Assembly: GCA_033856195.1 (NCBI GenBank)
Contig: JAWVFL010000016.1
Coordinates: 29,694-93,693, forward strand
Source: VRUE01 sp033856195
GTDB lineage: Bacteria; Actinomycetota; Thermoleophilia; Solirubrobacterales; 70-9
Reading direction: 5' to 3'
DNA length: 64,000 nucleotides
The translations under genes were made by a program, and so were the position numbers. Each line of letters opens with the position of its first letter. The stretch's first letter is position 1. Shown piece by piece: positions 42,412 through 51,610 of the stretch. Under the pieces are notes generated by a model. It did no database searches. It had not been told where the DNA came from and was given only the letters and a program-made list of their open reading frames with translations.

Positions 42412-42807
42412 TCACCAGACGTAGGCGACGACCTCGCCGCCGACGCCCTTCGCCTTCGCTTCGTGGCCGGTCATCACGCCCACCGAGGTGCTGACGATCG
42501 CCGTGCCGGTGCCGCCATCGACGCGCGGCACTTCTTTGTGGTCGACGAAGCGGCGGCGGCCGGGGCGAGAGATCCGCTCCAGGCCGGCGATCACGGGCCG
42601 GCGATCCTCGGTGTACTTGAGACGGATCTTGATCGCCTCGCCGACGCGCGCCGGCTGCTTGCCGAAATCGAGGATGTAGCCCTGCTCCTTGAGAATCCGC
42701 GACATCTCCAGCTTCAGCCGCGAGGCTGGAATCTCCACCTCGTCATGGCCGGAGCCAAGCGCGTTGCGGATCCGGGTCAGGTAATCGGCTATCGGGTCGG
42801 TAAGCAT
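42412..42807 (-). CDS. rpsH: 30S ribosomal protein uS8
   Basis: A 131-residue 16S-binding protein; starts MLTDPIADYLTRIRNA and carries the C-terminal block GTGTAIVSTSVGVMTGHEA. It may also act as the spc-operon autoregulator as in other bacteria (not visible here). Confidence 0.97.
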   Translation of the reverse strand: MLTDPIADYLTRIRNALGSGHDEVEIPASRLKLEMSRILKEQGYILDFGKQPARVGEAIKIRLKYTEDRRPVIAGLERISRPGRRRFVDHKEVPRVDGGTGTAIVSTSVGVMTGHEAKAKGVGGEVVAYVW

Positions 42808-42829
42808 GTTCTCTTCGTGTCTCGGTTGG

Positions 42830-43015
42830 TTACCAGCTGGACTTGGTCATGCCGGGGACGTGGCCCTCGTGCGCGGCCTCACGCAGGCAGATCCGGCAGA
42901 GGCCGAACTTGCGGTAGTAGGCACGCGGCCGGCCACAGCGACGGCAACGGTTGTATTCGCGGGATTTGAACTTGGCCTTGCGGCCCTGCTTCACCTTCAG
43001 CGAAGTCTTAGCCAT
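42830..43015 (-). CDS. rpsZ: 30S ribosomal protein uS14, zinc type
   Basis: A 61-residue short uS14 with zinc ligands CRRC and CRIC. The ATG at 43015 begins MAKTSLKVKQ; longer in-frame starts would overlap rplE. One base from the rplE stop. Confidence 0.96.
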   Translation of the reverse strand: MAKTSLKVKQGRKAKFKSREYNRCRRCGRPRAYYRKFGLCRICLREAAHEGHVPGMTKSSW

Positions 43016-43016
43016 T

Positions 43017-43871
43017 CTACGAGCCCTCCTCCTTTTCAGCGTCCTGCGCATCGGCCTCTCCGGCGGGTGGCGTGGCGGTGGGCTTCTCGCCCGCAGCTTG
43101 CGAGGACGAGGAGTCATCCTCCACGACAGGACCCGCCGGCGTGGGCTTTTCGTAGGCCTCGGGGTTCTCCTCCTTGAGCTGCTCCAGCGCCGCCTGCTCG
43201 GCCTCGGCCCGCAAACGGGCCTCCTCCTTGCGCTTCTCCTCCTCGGCGGCTTCCTGGGCCTCGATGTCGGCGTCGGGTTTGCCGGGACGGCCCTCTTTGG
43301 CAAAAGGCATTCCCAGCCCGAGCAGCAGCTCGAAAGCCTCCTCGTCGGTCGGCGCGCTGGTCGTGATCGTCACGTCCAGGCCGCGCACCTCGTCGATCGA
43401 GTCGTAGTCGATTTCGGGGAAGATCAGCTGCTCCTTGACGCCCATCGAGTAGTTGCCGCGGCCGTCGAAGGAGCGCGGGTTGAGACCGCGGAAGTCGCGG
43501 ATGCGCGGCACGGCGATCGAGCAGAGGCGGTCGAGGAACTCCCACATGCGGGCACGGCGCAGCGTCACCGAGAGGCCGACCGGCATCCCCTCGCGCACCT
43601 TGAAGGAAGCGATCGACTTGCGGGCGCGGCGCACGCTCGGCTGCTGGCCGGCGATCGTCGCCAGCTGCCCCTGGGCGGCTTCAAGCATCTTGGCGTTCTG
43701 CTTCGCCTCGCCGAGGCCCATGTTGAGCGTGATCTTCTGCAGGCGCGGAGCCTGCATCGGGGTCGAGTAGCCGAACTTGCTGGTCAGCGCCGGCAGGACG
43801 TCCTGCTCGTAGCGCTCGCGCAGCCGCGGCGGCGGCGCGGCCTGGGACTGTGCCGTGGCTGTCGCCTCCAT
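43017..43871 (-). CDS. rplE: 50S ribosomal protein uL5 with C-terminal extension
   Basis: The first about 190 residues are a normal uL5 (PRLQKITLNMGLGEAKQN; RGLNPRSFDGRGNYSMGVKEQ). After GKPDADIEAQEAA an extra tail of about 85 residues follows, first a charged coiled-coil-like stretch and then the shared peptide DSSSSQAAGEKPTATPPA. uL5 contacts 5S rRNA and the P-site tRNA; the tail should be at the surface. Confidence 0.95.
   Translation of the reverse strand: MEATATAQSQAAPPPRLRERYEQDVLPALTSKFGYSTPMQAPRLQKITLNMGLGEAKQNAKMLEAAQGQLATIAGQQPSVRRARKSIASFKVREGMPVGLSVTLRRARMWEFLDRLCSIAVPRIRDFRGLNPRSFDGRGNYSMGVKEQLIFPEIDYDSIDEVRGLDVTITTSAPTDEEAFELLLGLGMPFAKEGRPGKPDADIEAQEAAEEEKRKEEARLRAEAEQAALEQLKEENPEAYEKPTPAGPVVEDDSSSSQAAGEKPTATPPAGEADAQDAEKEEGS
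43054..43136 (-). repeat. 83-bp in-frame repeat, copy in rplE
   Basis: Differs from the rpsE copy at 6 of 83 positions, three of them clustered (bases 63-67 of the repeat). Encodes GPVVEDDSSSSQAAGEKP then TATPPAGEA near the C-terminus of uL5. Confidence 0.92.
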
Positions 43872-44209
43872 CAGAACGTCACCCCGCTTCGCTTCGCAAA
43901 ACGCTCGCGCTTGCCACCTTTGTCGCGGCGCACGCCGACTCGGGTCGGTTTGTTGTCTTTGGGGTCGAGCAGCATCACGTTGGAGACGTGGATCGGCCCC
44001 TCCTTCTCGACGATGCCGCCGACATCGCCACCGCGCTGCGCGTCTTTGACCGAGCGCGGTCGTTCGTGGCGCTTGATCATGTTGAGGTGCTCGACGTAGA
44101 CGCGGCTGCGCTTCGGCTCGGTCCGCACCACGCGGCCGGTCTTGCCGGCGTCCTTGCCGCCGATCACCACCACCTGATCGTCTTTGCGGATGCGCATTCC
44201 CTTGGCCAT
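43871..44209 (-). CDS. rplX: 50S ribosomal protein uL24
   Basis: A 112-residue KOW-domain assembly protein (IRKDDQVVVIGGKDAGKTGRV). Its ends overlap rplE and rplN by 1 base each. Confidence 0.96.
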   Translation of the reverse strand: MAKGMRIRKDDQVVVIGGKDAGKTGRVVRTEPKRSRVYVEHLNMIKRHERPRSVKDAQRGGDVGGIVEKEGPIHVSNVMLLDPKDNKPTRVGVRRDKGGKRERFAKRSGVTF

Positions 44210-44580
44210 CAGAGGACCTCGGGCGCCAGCGAGATGATTTTCATGAAGTTGCGATCGCGCAGCTCGCGGGCGACGGGCCCGAAGATGCGGGTGCCGCGCG
44301 GGTTGTTGCTCGCCGGGTCGATCAGCACCGCGGCATTCTCGTCGACGGAGATGTAGGTGCCGTCGGGACGACCCAGCTGCTTCTTCGTGCGCACCACGAC
44401 AGCCTGGACGACCTCGCCTTTGCGCACGCCACCCTGGGGGCTGGCCTGTTTGACGGTCGCCGTGATCACGTCACCGACACCGGCGTAGCGGCGGTGTGAT
44501 CCGCCCTTGACGCGGATGCAGAGGATCTCGCGGGCGCCTGAGTTGTCGGCGACCTTCAATCTCGACTCCTGCTGGATCAC
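44209..44580 (-). CDS. rplN: 50S ribosomal protein uL14
   Basis: A 123-residue protein; IQQESRLKVADNSGAREI start and RGTRIFGPVARELRD block are typical. The GTG start (44580) overlaps the rpsQ TGA stop; the in-frame extension to 44613 lies inside rpsQ and is rejected. Confidence 0.96.
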   Translation of the reverse strand: MIQQESRLKVADNSGAREILCIRVKGGSHRRYAGVGDVITATVKQASPQGGVRKGEVVQAVVVRTKKQLGRPDGTYISVDENAAVLIDPASNNPRGTRIFGPVARELRDRNFMKIISLAPEVL

Positions 44581-45335
44581 TTCGCCTTCTCCAGTACCTC
44601 GACCAAGCGCCAACGCTTGGTCTTCGAGAGCGGCCTGGTCTCGACGATGCGGACGGTGTCGCCCTCGCCAGCCTCGTTCTGCTCGTCGTGAGCATGAAGC
44701 GTGCGAGAGCGGCGCACGACCTTCTCGTAAGTGGGATGCCGACGAGCAATGTCGATCCGCACGGTGATCGATTTCTCGCCCTTGTTGGAAACAACGATCC
44801 CCTGCCGCGTCTTGGCGGCAACGGCGTCCTTCTCGGCAACGGCCGTGCCGGTACCTGCAGTCTTGTCAGCTTTCGCCGCAGTCCTTTCCTTGCGCCGCGA
44901 CCCAGCCTTGAGCTTCCGCTCCTCGGCCCGCTTCGCAGCCCTTTCCTCAACCGTGAGGGCAGGACCAGCTTTGTGCGGCTGCCGTGAGCGCTGCAGCCGA
45001 CGCCGCTCCTTCCAAGGCAGCTCGTCCTCAGGATTCGGCTCAGCAGCTTCTTCCGCATGAGCCGACTCTTCGGCAGCAGGCTCCGCCTCAGCCGCAGCGG
45101 GCTCTGACTGCTCAGCCTCAGAGGCGTCAGAAGACTCCGCCTCGGGCGCGTCGTCCTTGGACTCAGCGGCCTCGTCTGCGGGTGGCGTGGCGGTGGGCTC
45201 CTCGCCCGCAGCTTGCGAGGACGAGGAGTCCTCTGCCGCGACAGGACCCGCAGCCTCGGCCTCTGAACCCGCAGCCTCGGCGCTCTCGTCCTTGGCCGTC
45301 TCGTCAGTCACGTCTTTTTTCTCCTCGTCACTCAT
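44577..45335 (-). CDS. rpsQ: 30S ribosomal protein uS17 with long N-terminal extension
   Basis: The last 77 residues are a full uS17 (TRQGIVVSNKGEKSITV ... TRPLSKTKRWRLVEVL). They are preceded by about 175 extra residues: an acidic Ala/Glu/Ser-rich part with the shared peptide DSSSSQAAGEEPTATPPA, then a Lys/Arg-rich part (LPWKERRRLQRSRQPHKAG and RAAKRAEERKLKAGSRRKER). The whole is over three times the usual length. The ATG overlaps the rpmC stop, so the long start is the natural one. The basic segment could bind rRNA. Confidence 0.93.
   Translation of the reverse strand: MSDEEKKDVTDETAKDESAEAAGSEAEAAGPVAAEDSSSSQAAGEEPTATPPADEAAESKDDAPEAESSDASEAEQSEPAAAEAEPAAEESAHAEEAAEPNPEDELPWKERRRLQRSRQPHKAGPALTVEERAAKRAEERKLKAGSRRKERTAAKADKTAGTGTAVAEKDAVAAKTRQGIVVSNKGEKSITVRIDIARRHPTYEKVVRRSRTLHAHDEQNEAGEGDTVRIVETRPLSKTKRWRLVEVLEKAK
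45169..45251 (-). repeat. 83-bp in-frame repeat, copy in rpsQ
   Basis: Differs from the rpsE copy at 4 of 83 positions. Encodes GPVAAEDSSSSQAAGEEP then TATPPADEA, here in the N-terminal extension rather than a C-terminal tail. Confidence 0.92.
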
Positions 45336-45544
45336 CTCTTCAGCTCTTTCTCCACATCGATCCCCCGCTCCCGGGCGACCGTCAACAGCTTGGCCACGTC
45401 GCGCCGGGCAATCCCGATCCGCGCCGTGTTCTCCAGCTCGCCGGTCGCCTGCCGGAAGCGCAAGTTGAACGCCTCCTGCTTGGCATCGAGCAGTTTGGCG
45501 ATCAGCTCATCGTCTTTGAGGTCGTGCACCTCGGCGGCCTTCAC
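45332..45544 (-). CDS. rpmC: 50S ribosomal protein uL29
   Basis: A 70-residue helical protein (VHDLKDDELIAKLLDAKQEA; NLRFRQATGEL). The GTG start overlaps the rplP stop and the TGA overlaps the rpsQ ATG. Lies near the tunnel exit on the ribosome. Confidence 0.94.
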   Translation of the reverse strand: MKAAEVHDLKDDELIAKLLDAKQEAFNLRFRQATGELENTARIGIARRDVAKLLTVARERGIDVEKELKR

Positions 45545-45963
45545 TGTGCCTCGGCCCCCTCGCGCATCACGAACTTGGTCCTGACCGGGAGCTTGTGTCC
45601 CGCCAGGCGCAGCGCCTCGCGGGCGAGATCCTCCGGCACGCCGGCCAGCTCGAACATCACCTTGCCCGGCTTGACCACAGCGACCCAGCCCTCCGGATTG
45701 CCCTTGCCCGAGCCCATGCGGGTCTCGGCGGGCTTCTTCGTGTAGGGCTTGTCGGGGAAGACGTTGATCCAGACCTTGCCGCCACGTTTGATCTTGCGGG
45801 TCATCGCCACGCGGGCGGCCTCGATCTGGCGGTTGGTGATCCAACCGCGGTCCAGCGACTTCAGCCCGTACTCGCCGAAGGCGACGGTGCTGCCGCCCTT
45901 GGTGTTGCCGCGCATGCGGCCGCGCATCTGCTTGCGGTGCTTGACCCGCTTCGGCATCAGCAT
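45541..45963 (-). CDS. rplP: 50S ribosomal protein uL16
   Basis: A 140-residue protein starting MLMPKRVKHRKQMRGRMRG. The ATG at 45963 overlaps the rpsC stop (TGATG); an ATG at 45957 is also possible. Blocks MTRKIKRGGKVWINVFPDKP and MGSGKGNPEGWVAVVKPG are conserved. Confidence 0.96.
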   Translation of the reverse strand: MLMPKRVKHRKQMRGRMRGNTKGGSTVAFGEYGLKSLDRGWITNRQIEAARVAMTRKIKRGGKVWINVFPDKPYTKKPAETRMGSGKGNPEGWVAVVKPGKVMFELAGVPEDLAREALRLAGHKLPVRTKFVMREGAEAQ

Positions 45964-46793
45964 CAGCGACCACCCCCGCCACGCTGGCCACCGCGACCGC
46001 CACCTGGGCCGCCACGGCCGCCGCCGGGACCGCCACGGCCGCCACCCGGACGTCCACCACGATCTCCTCCTCCGCGACCACCACGATCTCCGCCTGGGCC
46101 ACCGCGGCCGCCACGCTGGCCACCCTGCGGCGGCCCGCTGTCCTCGTCGGTGAGCTGATCGCGGAAGCCCTCGGGCATCACCTCGCCCTTGTTGATCCAG
46201 CACTTGACTCCTATGCGACCGGTCGTCGTGCGTGCCTCGAAGAAGCCGTAGTCGATGTTGGCGCGCAGCGTGTGCAGTGGCACGCGGCCGTCGGAGTAAC
46301 CCTCGGTGCGCGCCATCTCGGCGCCGCCGAGGCGACCGGAGACCTGCACCTTCACGCCTTTGGCGCCGGAGCGCATCGCCGAGGTGAGGGCGCGTTTCAT
46401 CGCGCGCCGGAAAGCGACGCGGTTCTGCAGCTGCTCGGCGATCGACTGGGCGACCAGCTTGGCGTCGAGCTCGGGACGCTTCACCTCGCGGATGTTCACC
46501 TTCACCGGTTTGCCGGTCAGCTTGTGCAGGTCTTTGCGCAGCGCGTCCACTTCGCTGCCCGACTTGCCGATCACGATGCCGGGGCGGGCGGTGTGGATGT
46601 CCACGGCGATCTCACCGTGGCGCTCGATGGTGATGTTGGAGAGACCGGCGTGAGCAAGCTTGTTTTCGATGTGGTCGCGGATTTTGAGGTCCTCGTTGAG
46701 GACATCGGCGAAGTCTTTCTCCTCGAACCAGTTCGACTTCCAGTCCTGGATGTAGCCGACGCGGAAGCCGCCGGGATGGATCTTCTGTCCCAT
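45963..46793 (-). CDS. rpsC: 30S ribosomal protein uS3 with RGG-type tail
   Basis: Residues 1 to about 215 are a normal uS3 with KH domain (GIVIGKSGSEVDALRKDL). About 60 residues of Gly/Arg repeats (GGRGG, GGDRGG, GGGRGGPGG) follow. Such RGG tails bind RNA in other proteins; here the role is inferred. The DNA of the tail (45964-46125) is a simple GGN/CGN repeat prone to slippage. Confidence 0.96.
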   Translation of the reverse strand: MGQKIHPGGFRVGYIQDWKSNWFEEKDFADVLNEDLKIRDHIENKLAHAGLSNITIERHGEIAVDIHTARPGIVIGKSGSEVDALRKDLHKLTGKPVKVNIREVKRPELDAKLVAQSIAEQLQNRVAFRRAMKRALTSAMRSGAKGVKVQVSGRLGGAEMARTEGYSDGRVPLHTLRANIDYGFFEARTTTGRIGVKCWINKGEVMPEGFRDQLTDEDSGPPQGGQRGGRGGPGGDRGGRGGGDRGGRPGGGRGGPGGGRGGPGGGRGGQRGGGGR

Positions 46794-46797
46794 TTCC

Positions 46798-47154
46798 CTA
46801 GTCCTCTTCCTCGGGGCTCAGCGCCACGGCGATATGGCAGGTTCGCTTGTTGATTCGCGAGGCGCGGCCGAGCGCACGCGGGCGGAAACGGCGAAGGGTC
46901 GGGCCTTCGTCGACCGTGATCTCGGAGATCCGCATCTCGTCGCCGATCAGGTCGTGATTGTTCTCGGCGTTGGCGGCGGCGGAATCGATCAGCTTGCGGA
47001 TGTCCTCAGCCGCACCGCGGGGGGAGAACTCGAGCAGCGCCCGGGCCTGCTCGATGTGCATCCCACGTACCTGGTCGGCGATCAGGCGCGCCTTACGCGG
47101 CGCCACCCGCACGTAGCGGGAGCTGGCACGAACGACGACCGGGGCGTCGGCCAC
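46798..47154 (-). CDS. rplV: 50S ribosomal protein uL22
   Basis: A 118-residue exit-tunnel protein (RYVRVAPRKARLIADQVRG; RRFRPRALGRASRINKRTCHI shortened). I chose the GTG at 47154, just behind the rpsS stop. Confidence 0.95.
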   Translation of the reverse strand: MADAPVVVRASSRYVRVAPRKARLIADQVRGMHIEQARALLEFSPRGAAEDIRKLIDSAAANAENNHDLIGDEMRISEITVDEGPTLRRFRPRALGRASRINKRTCHIAVALSPEEED

Positions 47155-47155
47155 G

Positions 47156-47428
47156 CTATTCACCCTTGCCCGTTCCGGAGTGGGAGCGGAAGGTTCGGGT
47201 CGGCGCGAACTCGCCAAGCTTGTGGCCCACCATCGACTCGGAGATGAAGACGGGAACGTGCTTGCGCCCATCGTGGACGGCGATCGTGTGGCCGACCATG
47301 TCGGGGAAGATCGTCGAGGCGCGCGACCAGGTCTTCAGCATCTGCTTGGTGCCGGAATCGTTCATGGCGGTGACGCGCTTCATCAGCGCCTCTTCCACCC
47401 ACGGGCCCTTTTTGGTCGAGCGTCCCAT
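47156..47428 (-). CDS. rpsS: 30S ribosomal protein uS19
   Basis: A 90-residue head protein; starts MGRSTKKGPWVEE and has MVGHKLGEFAPTRTFRSH. The ATG overlaps the rplB stop by 1 base. Confidence 0.96.
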   Translation of the reverse strand: MGRSTKKGPWVEEALMKRVTAMNDSGTKQMLKTWSRASTIFPDMVGHTIAVHDGRKHVPVFISESMVGHKLGEFAPTRTFRSHSGTGKGE

Positions 47429-48273
47429 CAGCGACTCTTTTTCTTCCCGCGGCGACGGCCGCGCACGATGTAGCGGTCGGACTGCTTGCCCTTCTTGCGG
47501 GTGCGGTAGCCGAGCGTCGGCTTGCCCCAAGGAGTGACCGGGTGGCCTCCAGGTGTGTGGTGAGCCTCGCCACCGCCGTGCGGGTGGTCGACGGGGTTCA
47601 TCGCCACGCCGCGGGTCTGCGGCCGCTTGCCCTTGTGGCGATTGCGGCCCGCCTTGCCGATCTTGACGTTCTGGTGCTCGGCGTTGGAGAGCACGCCGAC
47701 GGTGGCGCGGCACTCGGCGCGCACCAGGCGCATCTCCGAGGAGGGCAGTCGCAGCGTCACCATGTCGCCCTCCTTCGCCGCAAGCTGGATCGAGGTCCCC
47801 GCCGAGCGGCCGAGCTTGCCGCCCTGGCCCGGGGTGAGCTCGACGTTGTGGACGATCGTGCCGGTCGGCATCTCGCCGAGCGCGAGCGCGTTGCCGGGCC
47901 GGATGTCGGCGCCGGGCCCGGACTGGACCTCATCGCCGACCGAGATCGCCGCGGGGGCGAGGATGTAGCTCTTGGCGCCGTCGGCGTAGTGGAGCAGGGC
48001 GATGTAGCAGCTGCGGTTAGGGTCGTACTCGATCGTCGCGACCTTGGCCGGCACGCCGTCGCGCAGGCGCTTGAAGTCGATCTGGCGGTAGCGCCGCTTG
48101 GCGCCGCCGCCGCGGTGGCGGGCAGTGACGCGGCCGTTGGTGTTGCGGCCGCCGGACTTGCGCAGACCCTCGGTCAGCTTGCGCTCGGGGCTGGAGCTGG
48201 TCAGCTGCTCACGCAGCGGGTAGGTCGCGAAGCGACGTCCCGGGCTGGTCGGTTTTGTTTTTCGGTTCGGCAT
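47428..48273 (-). CDS. rplB: 50S ribosomal protein uL2
   Basis: A 281-residue protein of the peptidyl-transferase region. The GVAMNPVDHPHGGGEAH motif with the key histidine is intact. The ATG at 48273 gives the usual start (MPNRKTKPTSPGRR). Confidence 0.97.
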   Translation of the reverse strand: MPNRKTKPTSPGRRFATYPLREQLTSSSPERKLTEGLRKSGGRNTNGRVTARHRGGGAKRRYRQIDFKRLRDGVPAKVATIEYDPNRSCYIALLHYADGAKSYILAPAAISVGDEVQSGPGADIRPGNALALGEMPTGTIVHNVELTPGQGGKLGRSAGTSIQLAAKEGDMVTLRLPSSEMRLVRAECRATVGVLSNAEHQNVKIGKAGRNRHKGKRPQTRGVAMNPVDHPHGGGEAHHTPGGHPVTPWGKPTLGYRTRKKGKQSDRYIVRGRRRGKKKSR

Positions 48274-48281
48274 CCTTATTC

Positions 48282-48575
48282 CTAAGCAGTCTCTGCGCCC
48301 TCGAACAGCTCGATCCGTTCGCCGGGGGCGAGCTGGACGATGGCCTTCTTCCAAGCCCGTGTCTTGCCCTGATGCAGGCCGCGGCGCTTCGGCTTGGCCC
48401 GCACCTTGGCGGTGCGCACCGCGGCGACCTTGACGTCGAAGATCTCCTCGACCGCGTGGGCGATCTGGGTCTTGTGGGCCCGATCGTCGACGCGGAAGGT
48501 GTACTTGCCCTCTCCTATCAGCGCGTAGCTCTTCTCCGATACGACGGGTCGGATGATCGTCGTGCGGGCGTCCAT
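48282..48575 (-). CDS. rplW: 50S ribosomal protein uL23
   Basis: A 97-residue protein starting MDARTTIIRPVVSEKS; docking site for trigger factor and SRP on the ribosome. The ATG overlaps the rplD stop by 1 base. Confidence 0.96.
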   Translation of the reverse strand: MDARTTIIRPVVSEKSYALIGEGKYTFRVDDRAHKTQIAHAVEEIFDVKVAAVRTAKVRAKPKRRGLHQGKTRAWKKAIVQLAPGERIELFEGAETA

Positions 48576-49186
48576 CAGACCAGCCTCTCCTTGAGCTTCT
48601 CGAGCGCCTGCTCGGAGAGGACCAGCGAGGCGGCGCCGATCACGTCGGCGACGCCAACGGCGCTGACCTCGGCGACCTCGACCCGGGGGATATTGCGGAA
48701 GCTCTTCGCGGCGCCGCCCTCCTCGGGTGCGAGCACGATCAGCGTCGAACGCTTCGCTCCCCATTTGGCGAGCGCCTCGGCTGCAGTCTTGGTCGACGGG
48801 GCCTCGAATGCGCTTGCGTCGAGCACGGCAATGCTCTCGCGCTCGGCGTGAACCGAGAGGGCGGAGCGCAGCGCCTTGCGCCGTGCCTTGCGGTTGACCT
48901 TGACCGTGTAGTGACGCGGCTTGGGACCGAAGGCGACGCCGCCACCGAAACGGGTGGGCGAGCTGAGCGCGCCGACGCGGGCACGGCCGGTGCCCTTTTG
49001 GCGCCAAGCCTTGGCGCCGGTCATCGAGACCTCGCCACGAGTCTGGGTTGAAGCGGAGCCCTGGCGACGCGAGGCGAGATCGGCGCGCGCAGCCTCGTCG
49101 ACCAGCGAGTGGTGGAAGGGCTCGGCGAAAAGCTCTTTGGGCAGGTCGGCCTTGGTCGTCTTGCCGAGCACGGCGGCTTTAGCCAT
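48575..49186 (-). CDS. rplD: 50S ribosomal protein uL4
   Basis: A 203-residue tunnel protein with the loop block WRQKGTGRARVGALSSPTRFGGG (conserved GTGRARVG). Its start overlaps rplC by 8 bases. Confidence 0.96.
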   Translation of the reverse strand: MAKAAVLGKTTKADLPKELFAEPFHHSLVDEAARADLASRRQGSASTQTRGEVSMTGAKAWRQKGTGRARVGALSSPTRFGGGVAFGPKPRHYTVKVNRKARRKALRSALSVHAERESIAVLDASAFEAPSTKTAAEALAKWGAKRSTLIVLAPEEGGAAKSFRNIPRVEVAEVSAVGVADVIGAASLVLSEQALEKLKERLV

Positions 49187-49808
49187 CGGTCCTCACCTCG
49201 ACCACCGCGTTGCGCGAACCGGGCACGGAGCCCCTGATCAGCAGCAGGTTGCGCTCGGCATCGACCTGGGCGACTTCGAGGCCCTTCTGGGTGACCCGCT
49301 TGTTGCCCATCTGCCCCGGCATCCGCATGCCCTTGAAGACGCGGGCGGGGAAGGTGCTGGCGCCGATCGAGCCCGGCGCGCGCACGTTGTGCGAGCCGTG
49401 GGTGACCGGGCCGCGGCTGAAGTTGTGGCGCTTGATCCCGCCCTGGAAGCCCTTGCCGATCGAGATCCCGGCGACCTTGACTCTCTGGCCGGCCTCGAAG
49501 GAGCCAACGGTGACGTCGTCACCGATCTTCGGGCCCTCCTCGGCGCCGAGATCCTCGTCGCGGAACTCGACCAGGTGGCGCATCGGCGCGGCGCCCGCCT
49601 TCTTCAGGTGGCCTTCCTCGGCCTTGCTCAGCTTGCCCTGCTTGGTCTCACCAAAAGCGAGCTGCACGGCGGCGTAGCCGTCGCGCTCGGGCTCGCGCAC
49701 TGCCGTCACCTTGCAGGGGCCGGCCTCAATCACCGTCACAGGGATGGCCTCGCCGTCCTCAGCGAAGACCTGTGTCATCCCGAGCTTCTTGCCAAGAATC
49801 GCCGGCAT
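49179..49808 (-). CDS. rplC: 50S ribosomal protein uL3
   Basis: A 209-residue protein starting MPAILGKKLGMTQVF with the GSIGASTFPARVFKGMRMPGQMG block. The start overlaps the rpsJ stop by 1 base. Confidence 0.97.
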   Translation of the reverse strand: MPAILGKKLGMTQVFAEDGEAIPVTVIEAGPCKVTAVREPERDGYAAVQLAFGETKQGKLSKAEEGHLKKAGAAPMRHLVEFRDEDLGAEEGPKIGDDVTVGSFEAGQRVKVAGISIGKGFQGGIKRHNFSRGPVTHGSHNVRAPGSIGASTFPARVFKGMRMPGQMGNKRVTQKGLEVAQVDAERNLLLIRGSVPGSRNAVVEVRTDG

Positions 49809-50128
49809 TACAGCCTGATCTCGATGTCGACTCCGGCCGGCAGCGAGTCGAGGCGCTGCAGCGAGTCGACGGTTTTCGGCGAAGGCTGGAGGATGTCGAT
49901 CAGGCGCTTGTGCGTGCGCATCTCGAAGTGCTCGCGCGAGTCCTTGTCCTTGAAGGGGGAGCGGATCACGCAGTAGACGTTCTTCTCGGTGGGCAGCGGC
50001 ACGGGGCCGGAGACGCTGGCGCCGGTGCGCTCCGCGGTCTCGACGATCTCGCGGGCAGCCCGGTCTATGGCGTCATGGTCATACGCCTTGAGCCGGATCC
50101 GAATTTTCTGTGCTGCTATGGCTGCCAC
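49808..50128 (-). CDS. rpsJ: 30S ribosomal protein uS10
   Basis: A 106-residue protein; KIRIRLKAYDHDAID and PFKDKDSREHFEMRTHKRL blocks are typical. GTG start at 50128. First gene of the S10 group, 154 bases after tuf. uS10 also joins antitermination complexes in other bacteria. Confidence 0.96.
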   Translation of the reverse strand: MAAIAAQKIRIRLKAYDHDAIDRAAREIVETAERTGASVSGPVPLPTEKNVYCVIRSPFKDKDSREHFEMRTHKRLIDILQPSPKTVDSLQRLDSLPAGVDIEIRL

Positions 50129-50170
50129 TTTGAACTTGTCTTGTCTTTCTCGCGCGTCTTACCGCGCATA

Positions 50171-50204
50171 AAGGGCGGGGCCCCGTTTGGTGGGGCGCCG
50201 CCCC
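50171..50204 (-). terminator. GC-rich hairpin between tuf and rpsJ
   Basis: On the minus strand GGGGCGGCGCCCC pairs with GGGGCCCCGCCC across a short loop (ACCAAAC), followed by TTTAT. It lies about 80 bases after the tuf stop and 45 before rpsJ. It may end or attenuate the str transcript ahead of the S10 genes. Confidence 0.55.
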
Positions 50205-50282
50205 GGTCGTATGTCCTTGCAGTTGTCTCGCTACCCGGCGGGCAGCGAAAGGGCGGGCGAGAAGCCCCCCTTGGTGAATCGT

Positions 50283-51467
<1,185 letters not shown>

Positions 51468-51610
51468 CTCTCTCCGTTCTACCTTTCGAAGTCGGGTTCT
51501 GTCTGCGTTGGCTGATTAAGTTTGAGGTCAGTTGCCGGGCAGGCCATTTGATCCTGCCTGCGGGCGAACCTGGGAAATATAGCTAGAACAACCGCGTGGC
51601 CTGCTGACGG

